From Prevotellaceae bacterium (GTDB taxonomy: Bacteria; Bacteroidota; Bacteroidia; Bacteroidales; UBA932), in the NCBI GenBank assembly GCA_031278135.1, contig JAITKY010000072.1:1-16031 (forward strand): a stretch of 16,031 nt of DNA, read 5' to 3'. The position numbers and the translations under genes are program-made. The notes under the pieces are model-generated. The model made no database searches. It had not been told where the DNA came from and was given only the letters and a program-made list of their open reading frames with translations. Shown piece by piece: positions 10,201 to 15,847 of this stretch (position 1 is the first letter of the stretch; each line of letters begins with the position of its first letter).

Positions 10201-11518
10201 CTTCTCTGAGCGGCGTGCTGAGAGAAATAAATCCAAGTTGTGAATTTAACGTAAATTCACCATCAGTAAGTTTTCGAGCGCGTTCGAGTTTTTCGTAATC
10301 TTTGCCTGAAGTGAAATTTCGTCCCGATAGAGGTTGCAGAGCTGCCGCAATCTGCGAAAAATTCCGTAGATTGTATGTGCTTGTCATCGATTGATATAGC
10401 CTGTTAGCATCATTCGCCGGATATGATTTTCCAGCATTTGCGCCAAATTCGGGAAGGTTGTTGTAAATTTTGGAAGGCTCTGCCAAATCCATGAATGCCA
10501 CAATATTGCGTTGATTATTGTTGCTCATGTTGATGGAGTTAGTCCGGTTTGTAACCCAGACTTCTACTTTTGTGATATTGACTCCCGAAGTTATAAGTGG
10601 CCGTTGCGAGAGCGCCCGGTTGTAATTATCTCTGAAATAATGCGAAAGAAAAAAATGTTGATTTGCGCGGTATTCGTCGGCGGCAATTTCGAACTCCCGC
10701 GATTGCGCTCCTCCCTTAACGTCAATGGTTTTCGACTGTCCTCGCTGTTGCGATGCGAGCAGGGTCATGTATAATTTGCCGAATTTCAAGTCCGCACGAC
10801 CTCCAAACAGACTCATACTTCCGGATATCAGCGAATTACTTATCGGCATACTTATATTTCCGAGTTCCAGATTTTGGAGAATATCATCTTCGCCTCCTTT
10901 GTATCCGATGTTCAGATTTGTCTCGAAATCGAAAGTAGAATTGGGGTCAAAGGTGAAATTCAGTTTGATACGTTCGCCGATACTTCCTGTCAGGTTCAAC
11001 TGGTAAATCGCTTCAAAATTCGGCGAAACAGTTGTCCTGTAAGGCGGTGGAGTAAGCGGATTATTGATTCTGGTGGACTTGACTCCCAACCTGACATCTA
11101 CCCGTCCATTGAAATTGACGACAATATCACTTCCTCCGAAAACTTTTTCAAACGCTTTGTTATTTACGCTTCTACGAAACGAAGGCATGTTTCCGCCTCC
11201 GCCGTCGGTTGCTCTGGCGTTGCTTTCACGCTGTCGTAACCACGAATTACTCATGGCTTTAACTATGGTTTCTTTATCGTATTCTTCTTTCGAGAGAATC
11301 TTGAACGGTATCCCTGTTTTCTCTTCTCCTTTTTTATAGTACAGATAACGGTCTGTGTCAGGGTCATATACAACTGTTTCTTCATTGTCGAATTGTGAAA
11401 AGGGCGAATATGCAACGCTGTCGGAAGAGCGATTCTGAGCCGGAACAGTGTAACCCGTAACTGTCAAAATTATGATTAGAAAAAATCGTGGTAATCGTCT
11501 GATATTTCGTTTAAACAT
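4250..11518 (-). CDS. sprA: SprA/Sov, outer-membrane translocon of the type IX secretion system
   Basis: The product is a 2422-residue protein, close to the roughly 2400-2500 residues usual for SprA (Flavobacterium) and Sov (Porphyromonas). In that family the protein forms a very large outer-membrane beta-barrel through which folded T9SS cargo passes, working with PorV and a periplasmic plug. The ATG at 11518 opens a Sec signal peptide: basic MFKRNIRRLPR, hydrophobic FFLIIILTV and probable cleavage after Ala27 (VPA|Q). Most of the chain is alternating aromatic/polar beta-strand sequence, such as KLNFTFDPNSTFDFETNLNI near the N-terminus and long strands to the C-terminal GFGLSVTLSN. The segment LDDFEGSKSGLNLKNYLAWT (from about residue 799) is a hallmark stretch I recognise from SprA proteins. 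It is uninterrupted, with no frameshift. It lies 18 bp downstream of ruvA, an arrangement I recall from other Bacteroidota, and 12 bp upstream of the methyltransferase. Confidence 0.96.
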   Translation of the reverse strand: MFKRNIRRLPRFFLIIILTVTGYTVPAQNRSSDSVAYSPFSQFDNEETVVYDPDTDRYLYYKKGEEKTGIPFKILSKEEYDKETIVKAMSNSWLRQRESNARATDGGGGNMPSFRRSVNNKAFEKVFGGSDIVVNFNGRVDVRLGVKSTRINNPLTPPPYRTTVSPNFEAIYQLNLTGSIGERIKLNFTFDPNSTFDFETNLNIGYKGGEDDILQNLELGNISMPISNSLISGSMSLFGGRADLKFGKLYMTLLASQQRGQSKTIDVKGGAQSREFEIAADEYRANQHFFLSHYFRDNYNRALSQRPLITSGVNITKVEVWVTNRTNSINMSNNNQRNIVAFMDLAEPSKIYNNLPEFGANAGKSYPANDANRLYQSMTSTYNLRNFSQIAAALQPLSGRNFTSGKDYEKLERARKLTDGEFTLNSQLGFISLSTPLREDEVLAVAYEYTLNGRTFKVGEISTSGTTGSDSTLILKLIKGTILTPHLPTWKLMMKNIYSLNAFHLKPDNFELNIFYEDSQLGTSVPYISEGSIDKQPLISVLGLDKVNQNGDAYPDGVFDFMQGITIDVAKGMIILPSLEPFGNDLKTKFNNDLIASKYIYQELYDSTLVKAKELAEKNKFLIRGFYEASSQGEIDLGATNVAEGSVVVTAGGATLLEGIDYQVNYLLGRVTIINPGYLNSNVPISIKLEDREMYNMQTKTMLGVNTEYRFNNNFRIGGTLLYLNEKPMTQKIAYGEEPISNAIWGLHTAYSSESKFLTNLLSSLPFVNSNAKSSISFRAEVANLIAGQPRGIKGKLFLDDFEGSKSGLNLKNYLAWTLASVPQGQEDLFPEGSRHNDPAAGYKRAKLAWYYTDPELLRNSSSTPGYYTQDPAKYQENFWVCNIPVRDIYPNRQLPEGVPYELQTLNLNYYPNERGPYNYDFDKIDNNGFLRDPKTRWAGIMSSLPITDLEAGNYDYIEFWLMDPFTYHPNSKGGDFYINLGTVSEDVLRDGYKAHEQGIPYPYDTTMMVRTEWGYVPKNSALVNTFDSDANSRKIKDIGLDGMNSELETLFFGDFIQQIQSRITSQTAREKLLHDPSSDDFVYYRDPVHDQRRSTIMERYKDFNNPEGNSSNSDLGNESQVYTVNPDMEDINKDNTMEENESYFQYHIRMRPDMRIGDNFISDIIVKDTVFPNSGKKHTTRWYQFRIPLSDYQKIVGPISDFKSVRFMRMFLKNFEDTTVMRFASLELVRSEWRKFNYSLLQGQEGLTQPEIGNSAFEVSVVNIEESSQRIPVNYVLPPNTDRVVDVNTIQERELNEQALQLVVKDLPDGDAKAVYKTITYDLRQYRRLQMDVHAEALTTDMNLQNDDLSLFMRVGSDLQNNYYEYEIPLKLTPHGFYLDNQRYVVWPEENMLDINLSDFTELKAFRNANGGSVNVMYEQVRGSHTIRVKGNPNLGRVKTMMIGIRNPIKKEIVSDMGLPKSGAIWVNELRLSDFENKGGWAGTANLGIRLADFGNVSMSGNFVTTGFGGLEQTQQERSQEDVYRYDILSSLEFGRFFSQKIGLNIPVFFGFSERFANPMYDPLSPDMKYRDAMKSLNTKAQRDSLRTLAQDYTQTKSFNISNMRIAPSGMKQGGIVNISNLSMNFAYNETFQHNVNIERYLFKEYRGGFTYGYNITPPYIEPFKKISFLSSPWLALIRDFNFNLVPNQFSFSTELYRMYNERQNRNIAFPEAKLPSYYSKDFRWTRTYNLTWNLARSLTFTYSASNIARIDEPEGMVNSKLDPAGYNHWKDSVWSNIKNFGRTVDFGHNFGLTWQVPFSKFKPVDWLSGTTTYSGSFNWVSAPILSKSDFDGYIYEPGNTIANRRTISGNLDADFKKLYNKSKFLQSINDEFEGKKKPEMVEKTFESRVYNLRADNRRTINHGLGTEDVTISVVNENGTAVKAISETLDKNRVSVLVDSDTRAKVVVKGKVPKIDGAGTYSLKLLTRMLMMVRSGSIKYDQTEQSVLPGFMGTPKIIGLNSFNNYLAPGLNFVMGGQATDFLLRAKSYGWITNDSTMINPYVMQKSTDLTMRMTVEPIRDLQITLTGSRNERKDLTTYDIVYGNDVTQAVGSFSISVITLKTAFQKYRVGKNYQSDAFDRFNSYRKDVAWRFARERQNKSGGSYNPGGGEFPFGYGKLSQEALIPAFRAAYTGQSPSKVSLGNFWNIPLPNWTIKYSGFSRSELFKRYFRSGSIEHAYSSIYSINAYNWNDEFASDHYGYSWVQNQLGDYIPKNNIMNISIRESFNPLFKINLTWQNDLTTSFSVTKNRTLGLSLSNYQILEMTDLIYRADVSYFFKKVPLIFKFGENRQKKVDTDLKLTAGFSYGNDQSFIRSLEETEQVTQLSAGNRKTSIRISADYTVYKGIILRGFYNYDVNMPWVSAISRSETYFGFGLSVTLSN

Positions 11519-11536
11519 ACAATCAATGTTATTTTT

Positions 11537-12124
11537 TTACATCTGTTTGAAAGCCGCTTTAAGCAACTCTTGAACAGTCGCATATTTTGTCGCTTTCAAT
11601 AGTTTATCTAATACTTTTTCGGCAGCCGCTTTGGTGTAACCCATTGTTATCAACGCCAATAACGCTTCTTCTTTCTGTTCGTTACCTGTCGCTTGTCGGG
11701 TGAACAAATCGACGCTCGCTCCTGTGGTCGTAATCTTATCCCGCAAATCGACAACTATTCTCTGGGCAGTCTTAAGTCCAATTCCTTTAACGCCTTTCAA
11801 CGTGTTGATGTCTTCTTTGAGTATCGCCGCCCTGATTTCTTCGGACGACAACGACGAAAGCATTATCAAAGCGGTGTTTGCCCCTACTCCATTGACGTTT
11901 ATGAGTAAACGAAAAATATGACGCTCGTCTTCGTCAAAAAAACCGTACAACAGATTCGCATCTTCACGGATAATCTGATGAATATTTAATTTAGCCGTCG
12001 TGGCGTCTGCAAGTTTCGTGTATGTCTGAAGCGATATAATTATCTTGTATCCAATCCCATGCACATCTAAAACCGCATAAGCCGGCGTTACCAAAACTAA
12101 TTCCCCTTTTATATATTCATACAT
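11537..12124 (-). CDS. ruvA: Holliday junction branch-migration protein RuvA
   Basis: The 195-residue length matches the family. RuvA tetramers bind Holliday junctions and load the RuvB ATPase motor, which drives branch migration before RuvC resolution. All three domains are visible. Residues 1-63 are the OB-fold, beginning MYEYIKGELV with the conserved VHGIGYKI at 21-28 and ANLLYGFFDEDER at 56-68. Residues about 64-130 hold two helix-hairpin-helix motifs, NVNGVGANTALIML (76-89) and LKGVKGIGLKTAQRIV (109-124), which contact DNA. Residues about 150-195 are the flexible RuvB-binding domain with the typical EALLALITMGYTKAAAEKVL. The start is fixed by the canonical N-terminus. It is the first gene of the apparent ruvA-sprA-methyltransferase-nuclease run, with candidate promoter elements at 12170-12177 and 12216-12223. 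Confidence 0.97.
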   Translation of the reverse strand: MYEYIKGELVLVTPAYAVLDVHGIGYKIIISLQTYTKLADATTAKLNIHQIIREDANLLYGFFDEDERHIFRLLINVNGVGANTALIMLSSLSSEEIRAAILKEDINTLKGVKGIGLKTAQRIVVDLRDKITTTGASVDLFTRQATGNEQKEEALLALITMGYTKAAAEKVLDKLLKATKYATVQELLKAAFKQM

Positions 12125-12169
12125 CTCTCTAATAAATTCTTTTACTAATTAAACAAACTAACTTGAAAA

Positions 12170-12177
12170 CAAAAGTA
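12170..12177 (-). promoter_or_regulatory. Candidate -7 promoter element for ruvA (proximal)
   Basis: The minus strand reads TACTTTTG, matching TAnnTTTG, 45 bases before the ruvA ATG. At the expected -33 distance only a weak TCGG-like sequence is seen, so the match rests on the -7 element alone. Transcription from here would cover ruvA and probably sprA and the restriction genes. Confidence 0.4.
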
Positions 12178-12215
12178 GTATTTTATTTTGTAATAACCGA
12201 TTATTTTATTATTCT

Positions 12216-12223
12216 CAAAGTTA
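12216..12223 (-). promoter_or_regulatory. Candidate -7 promoter element for ruvA (distal)
   Basis: The minus strand reads TAACTTTG, a second exact TAnnTTTG match. No TTTG is visible at the -33 distance, but a 14-bp palindrome (12247-12260) lies just upstream, where an activator or repressor could bind. It is an alternative to the proximal element. Confidence 0.35.
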
Positions 12224-12246
12224 AATGCCTTGTTTATAATATGTTA

Positions 12247-12260
12247 TTTTACATGTAAAA
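12247..12260. promoter_or_regulatory. 14-bp perfect palindrome, possible operator upstream of ruvA
   Basis: TTTTACATGTAAAA is identical to its reverse complement over all 14 bases. It lies about 24 bases upstream of the distal -7 element of ruvA, a typical place for a dimeric regulator site. No regulator is identified, and AT-rich DNA produces palindromes by chance, so this is tentative. Confidence 0.3.
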
Positions 12261-12506
12261 AATGATTTTGCGTTGAGAAATAAAGATGATTTTGTATGGT
12301 TTTTGCGAAATTCATTGCCCGGATTGTCGAAGATAAAGAATAAATTGAGCCGGATACCGAGTGAATTTGAAATGAATAAACCTATCGCCTGTTTCATGTT
12401 TTTTAGCGAAGACTTGTGATGATTTTTTTTCAAAAACAACAAAACAATTTTAAAACAAATCCGATTTATGGGCTTTCTGTAACGAAAAATAGATACAGAT
12501 TATTAT

Positions 12507-12526
12507 TTTCACAATAAAAAGTGAAA
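12507..12526. repeat. Weak inverted repeat downstream of cstA
   Basis: TTTCAC (507-512 of the 12 kb row) and GTGAAA (12521-12526) are exact reverse complements around an 8-base A-rich loop, about 85 bases past the cstA stop. In the direction of cstA it is not followed by a T-run, so it is a poor terminator candidate. On the plus strand a run of eight T follows five bases later. Confidence 0.25.
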
Positions 12527-12611
12527 TACGGTTTTTTTTCCGAGGAATTGTTTTACATTTATATGCAACAGGCGAGTTTCGTGTTACTAAATTTGTATGT
12601 GACTTAAAAAT

Positions 12612-14030
12612 TCAATTCTTGCGAAGTTTCCATTGGATAAATATCACTAATGCGACTAATGTACAGACTGTTCCGATGATATAACCGGTATTTGACGGCA
12701 ATCCTATTCCTTCGGGAGCAACCATGATATACGTTGATATCACCATTGTCATAAATAGCGCTGGCAAAAGAGTTATCCAGTAAAACTTGTTTGCTTTTGC
12801 CAAATAGACGGTTACAGTCCAAAGCGTAGCAGTTGCAAGCGTTTGGTTCGACCACGCAAAGTATCGCCATATAACGTCAAAGTTTATTTGCAGAATGCCC
12901 AGCGCTACAATAAATAATGGTAACGACACAATGAGCCGGTTGCTGACTGATTTTTGGCTGTAGTTGATAAAATCGGCGACAATGAGTCGTGCTGAACGGA
13001 AAGCCGTGTCGCCCGAAGTTATTGGCGCTGCAATCACGCCGATAATTGCCAGTAAACCACCGAATACGCCCAACCACGAGTGTGCTATTTTATCGACAAC
13101 CACAGCAGCATTGTTGTCGTTGGCTTTAAGAAACTCCTGTAATCCGCCTACCGAGCCGAAAAAACTTATTGCCGCAGCAGCCCAGATCAGGGCGACAATA
13201 CCTTCGGCAACCATTGCGCCGTAGAACACACGTCGCCCCTGCCGTTCGTTTTTCAAACAGCGTGCCATCAAAGGCGATTGTGTTGCATGGAAACCCGAAA
13301 TAGCTCCACAGGCTATGGAGATGAACAACATCGGAAACAACGGATATTTGCCGGCATTGGGATGCATGTTGTGTAAACCGGAAAAATTCATTTCGGGCAT
13401 TACGCCGTTCCAAATCATGCTTACAGCGATTCCCAAAGCCATAAACAGCATCGCAAATCCAAAAAACGGATAGATTTTACCGATTAACTTGTCTATCGGC
13501 AACAAAGTCGCTCCGATATAGTAGATAAAAATAATTATGCCCCAAAAAGTTACTCCGACATATCCACCGGTCATGTTTGCCAAAAGTTTCGCCGGTCCAG
13601 CGACAAACACAGCGCCAACCAGCACCATCAGCAAAACAGTGAATGCCCGCATAAACTGTTTAAAGCCGGCGCCCATATATTTACCCGCAATTTCGGGAAG
13701 GCTCATGCCGTTGCTGCGTATCGAAAGCATTCCCGAAAAATAATCGTGAACAGCGCCTCCAAAAATTGTCCCGAAAACAATCCACAGAAAAGCAGAATAT
13801 CCGAACATCGCACCCATAATCGCTCCAAAAATAGGACCTAAACCGGCGATATTCAAAAATTGAATCAAAAAAATCCTTTGCCAGCTCATTGGAACATAAT
13901 CAACTCCATCGGCATGAGTATATGCCGGAGTTTTTCGCTCGGGCTGAATCACGAAAATCCGCTCAACAACTTTGCTGTAAACAAAATACCCCACAAGAAG
14001 CAAGACTGTGGAAATACAAAATGTTATCAT
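12612..14030 (-). CDS. cstA: CstA-family carbon-starvation transporter, short form
   Basis: A 472-residue polytopic inner-membrane protein with about a dozen hydrophobic segments. CstA-family members take up peptides or pyruvate under carbon limitation. Family signatures are plain: FLNIAGLGPIFGAIMGAMFG (58-77), AVHDYFSGMLSIRSNGMSLPEI (93-114), SGFHATQSPLMARC (245-258) and ITSGDTAFRSARLIVADF (337-354). E. coli CstA and BtsT are about 700 residues, so this protein lacks the C-terminal part of the long form. It ends cleanly in QWKLRKN after its last membrane segment. I recall short CstA proteins as common in Bacteroidota, so this is probably a natural variant and not a truncation. The ATG at 14030 begins directly with the first membrane helix and lies 5 bases after the DUF2147 stop, so it is probably the third gene of the operon. 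The substrate cannot be decided from the sequence. Confidence 0.93.
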   Translation of the reverse strand: MITFCISTVLLLVGYFVYSKVVERIFVIQPERKTPAYTHADGVDYVPMSWQRIFLIQFLNIAGLGPIFGAIMGAMFGYSAFLWIVFGTIFGGAVHDYFSGMLSIRSNGMSLPEIAGKYMGAGFKQFMRAFTVLLMVLVGAVFVAGPAKLLANMTGGYVGVTFWGIIIFIYYIGATLLPIDKLIGKIYPFFGFAMLFMALGIAVSMIWNGVMPEMNFSGLHNMHPNAGKYPLFPMLFISIACGAISGFHATQSPLMARCLKNERQGRRVFYGAMVAEGIVALIWAAAAISFFGSVGGLQEFLKANDNNAAVVVDKIAHSWLGVFGGLLAIIGVIAAPITSGDTAFRSARLIVADFINYSQKSVSNRLIVSLPLFIVALGILQINFDVIWRYFAWSNQTLATATLWTVTVYLAKANKFYWITLLPALFMTMVISTYIMVAPEGIGLPSNTGYIIGTVCTLVALVIFIQWKLRKN

Positions 14031-14035
14031 AATTC

Positions 14036-14476
14036 TTAATTTCTTATCCAGTATTGATTTCGTCCGAACAGTCCGCGTTTATCGAGCGAACCCCTCAAGA
14101 CAAGTTTACCCGATTTTTCATCGATACTGATAGAAGCGTAATACTTTTTCCCATTTTCGGGATCGAGCACTGTTCCGCCTTTAAGCGATTTACCATCGAC
14201 TTTCATTCCGGCGATAATGATCAGACCAAGAATCGGTTTGTTTTTGTTTTCACCTTCACATTTTTCGCACACGGCATCGGCATATTTGTACATCTTTTCG
14301 ATTTTACCGTAATATAAACTGTCGGTAGAATCTTGATATATACGTACTGATGAACGAATTTCTCCTGTTTTGTCATCGACCGTTTTCCACTCGCCCAATA
14401 TTGCCGAAACCTGCGCGCCGACAGAACTTGAAGACAATAAAGTCATTATTACAAAAATAACTCTTATATAACTCAC
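14036..14476 (-). CDS. Secreted DUF2147 family protein, GTG start
   Basis: A 146-residue protein with a Sec signal peptide (YIRVIFVIMTLLSSSSVGA, probable cleavage after Ala21 before Gln22), so the mature protein is periplasmic or surface-associated. The mature part reads as a DUF2147 domain: ILGEWKTVDDKTGEIRSSVRIYQD at the start, YYGKIEKMY, then a CEKC pair (Cys70, Cys73), NKPILGLIIIAGM, GTVLDPENGKKYYASI and a closing LFGRNQYWIR. This family is thought to form a small beta-barrel resembling lipocalins; no activity is established as far as I know. The start codon is GTG at 14476, two bases after the kinase stop. The frame has a stop 15 bases upstream, and the only ATG candidate (codon 11) would destroy the signal peptide, so GTG is preferred. 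The two cysteines might bind a metal or form a disulfide; this is a guess. Confidence 0.85.
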   Translation of the reverse strand: MSYIRVIFVIMTLLSSSSVGAQVSAILGEWKTVDDKTGEIRSSVRIYQDSTDSLYYGKIEKMYKYADAVCEKCEGENKNKPILGLIIIAGMKVDGKSLKGGTVLDPENGKKYYASISIDEKSGKLVLRGSLDKRGLFGRNQYWIRN

Positions 14477-14478
14477 GG

Positions 14479-15570
14479 TCAGTAAATTTTAGCGCTTGTC
14501 CATTTAACAATATTATGCAATCTCGTATAGTTTGTTTCCATACTTCCCAGCAGTTTCCACTGAGCCAGCGTCCGGTCAAGATTATGTCGGGGATATTTGA
14601 TTTTGTAGTAAAGATCCCCGTCGAGATAGTCTGTTAAAAATCTTATTACTTGCATAAACGTCATCAGTTTAGCGCCGAAAGCGAGATTGTCGATTTCGAC
14701 GTCGGTCAGAAATGCTTTTGCTTTGCGCAGATATCCTTTAGTATAAGCCTCGAATACAGCAAAATTTACCGACACATTACTGAGGACAGTATCATCTTCT
14801 TTACCGTTGTTGGCGCCCGTGCGCATAAAATCGCCGAAATCGGACAACACATATCCCGGCATGACCGTATCCAAATCGACAACGCACAAAACTTCCTTGC
14901 CTTCGGAATCGAACAGGATGTTGTTCACTTTCGTATCGCAGTGATTTATACGCTTTGGCAACTTTCCTTCCCTGTGTAGCCGTTCGGACAAACACATTGC
15001 GTCGGCGCGATTTTCCATAGCATCGATTATATACTGTACTTGTGACCGACGCCATGCGAGATCATTTCTGACGGCTTTTCTGAAAATCTCTAAACGGCTT
15101 TCAATATTGTGGAAATCAGGGATTGTCTCGAACAAAGGTTTTCCGGGCATATCGGCGAGCATACTTTGAAAATCTCCAAACGCTTCTCCCGCTTTTTCTG
15201 CAAGTTCGGGAGAGATGCTGTCGAAAGTTTTGCTGTCTTTGATGTAGTCCATTAATCTCCAATAATTTCCGTCGGCGTCCTGATAATAGTATTTGTCGTT
15301 TTTGGCAGGAATGAGATTCAAAACTCTACGTTCTATATCCGTTATTCCCCTCTCTTTCAACTTCGAACGAATATGGGACGTTACCCTGAGAATATTATTT
15401 TGCAGTTCAGGGACGTTTTTGAATATCGAATGATTAATCCTCTGTAAAACAAACTCTTTGCCATCAACCGACACTTTATACGAATCATTAATATGTCCCG
15501 CTCCAAGCGGTGCAACCTGAATATCGTTTCCCGATACAAACGATTTCACAACTTCTTTAAATTTCTCCAT
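14479..15570 (-). CDS. APH-fold phosphotransferase, N-acetylhexosamine-kinase-like
   Basis: A 363-residue cytoplasmic enzyme of the aminoglycoside phosphotransferase/choline kinase fold, predicted to move a phosphate from ATP to a small hydroxylated substrate. The nucleotide loop is near the N-terminus (PLGAGHINDSYKV, 21-33) with a following lysine/arginine strand (FVLQRINHS, 40-48). The catalytic loop is HCDTKVNN (210-217), with Asp212 as likely base and Asn217 as metal ligand. The second metal motif is VVDLDTVMPGYVLSDFGD (230-247), the counterpart of the DFG loop. The DLDTVMPG...DFGD wording closely resembles N-acetylhexosamine 1-kinase (NahK) and related Bacteroidota proteins, so a sugar or amino-sugar substrate is more likely than an antibiotic. 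NahK-type enzymes usually have HNDTK, so Cys211 is a small difference. It is the first gene of an operon with DUF2147 and cstA, has a strong upstream promoter, and the ATG at 15570 leaves a short leader of about 35 bases. Confidence 0.85.
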   Translation of the reverse strand: MEKFKEVVKSFVSGNDIQVAPLGAGHINDSYKVSVDGKEFVLQRINHSIFKNVPELQNNILRVTSHIRSKLKERGITDIERRVLNLIPAKNDKYYYQDADGNYWRLMDYIKDSKTFDSISPELAEKAGEAFGDFQSMLADMPGKPLFETIPDFHNIESRLEIFRKAVRNDLAWRRSQVQYIIDAMENRADAMCLSERLHREGKLPKRINHCDTKVNNILFDSEGKEVLCVVDLDTVMPGYVLSDFGDFMRTGANNGKEDDTVLSNVSVNFAVFEAYTKGYLRKAKAFLTDVEIDNLAFGAKLMTFMQVIRFLTDYLDGDLYYKIKYPRHNLDRTLAQWKLLGSMETNYTRLHNIVKWTSAKIY

Positions 15571-15610
15571 TTTTACTTTATTAAAAGATACAACATTAAT
15601 TTTTACGCCT

Positions 15611-15640
15611 CAAATGTAATAATTTTTATATTAACACAAA
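15611..15640 (-). promoter_or_regulatory. Bacteroidota-type promoter of the kinase-DUF2147-cstA operon
   Basis: This is the best promoter in the window. On the minus strand a perfect -33 element TTTG (15637-15640) is followed after 18 bases by a perfect -7 element TACATTTG (15611-15618). Transcription should start near 15604, giving a leader of about 35 bases to the kinase ATG. No other promoter is visible in the tight junctions behind it, which supports a three-gene operon. Confidence 0.7.
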
Positions 15641-15799
15641 GCATTTTATTTTATATTATTATTGAAATCACTGTATTTAAATATATTATAATCGAGATGA
15701 ACGATTGAAAAAACGAAGGATAACAAATGGAAAATTGAGAATATTTTACAAAATATACCAAAAATTATGAAGAAAAATTTCCGGTTGCAATTTTTTATT

Positions 15800-15807
15800 T
15801 ACCTTTG
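15800..15807 (+). promoter_or_regulatory. -7 promoter element of lemA
   Basis: TACCTTTG matches TAnnTTTG exactly, 40 bases before the lemA ATG. At the -33 distance the sequence is TTTC (15778-15781), a partial match to TTTG. Confidence 0.55.
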
Positions 15808-15847
15808 CACAATTATTTATTTAAAAAAATTAAAGAAAGAGTATATT

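Larger units (their letters stand above)
12125..12611. other. Intergenic stretch between cstA and ruvA, no convincing gene
   Basis: About 490 bp of AT-rich DNA. It holds the probable ruvA promoter elements (12170-12177, 12216-12223), a 14-bp perfect palindrome (12247-12260), a weak 6-bp hairpin (12507-12526) and scattered short ATGATTTT words. A 73-codon minus-strand ORF (12221-12442) has no recognisable domain and no ribosome-binding site that I can see. I see no tRNA, no recognisable riboswitch and no clear terminator for cstA. Confidence 0.6.
15571..15847. other. Divergent intergenic region between the kinase operon and lemA
   Basis: 277 bp of AT-rich DNA with the minus-strand kinase promoter (15611-15640) at one end and the plus-strand lemA promoter (15800-15807) at the other. 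The middle (about 15645-15775) holds only simple AT-rich sequence, including the short palindrome TATTTAAATA at 15674-15683. I see no gene or RNA in it. Confidence 0.6.

Noticed and set aside
12262..12427. Three ATGATTTT-like words that might be direct repeats
   Set aside because: The copies at 12262, 12286 and 12419 are only 8-9 bases, irregularly spaced and in AT-rich sequence, so no array or iteron set is supported.
12221..12442. Minus-strand 73-codon ORF between cstA and ruvA
   Set aside because: No ribosome site or known domain is visible and the composition is that of AT-rich non-coding DNA. The weak resemblance between its two ends (KNHHKSSL and KNHTKSSL) comes from similar AT-rich words. 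It also overlaps the candidate promoter elements and palindrome of ruvA.
12604..12870. Short minus-strand ORFs overlapping cstA (for example 12604-12870, 12877-13077 and 13126-13413)
   Set aside because: They are alternative frames of the well-supported cstA gene. I considered a frameshifted cstA, but the main frame is complete with all family motifs.
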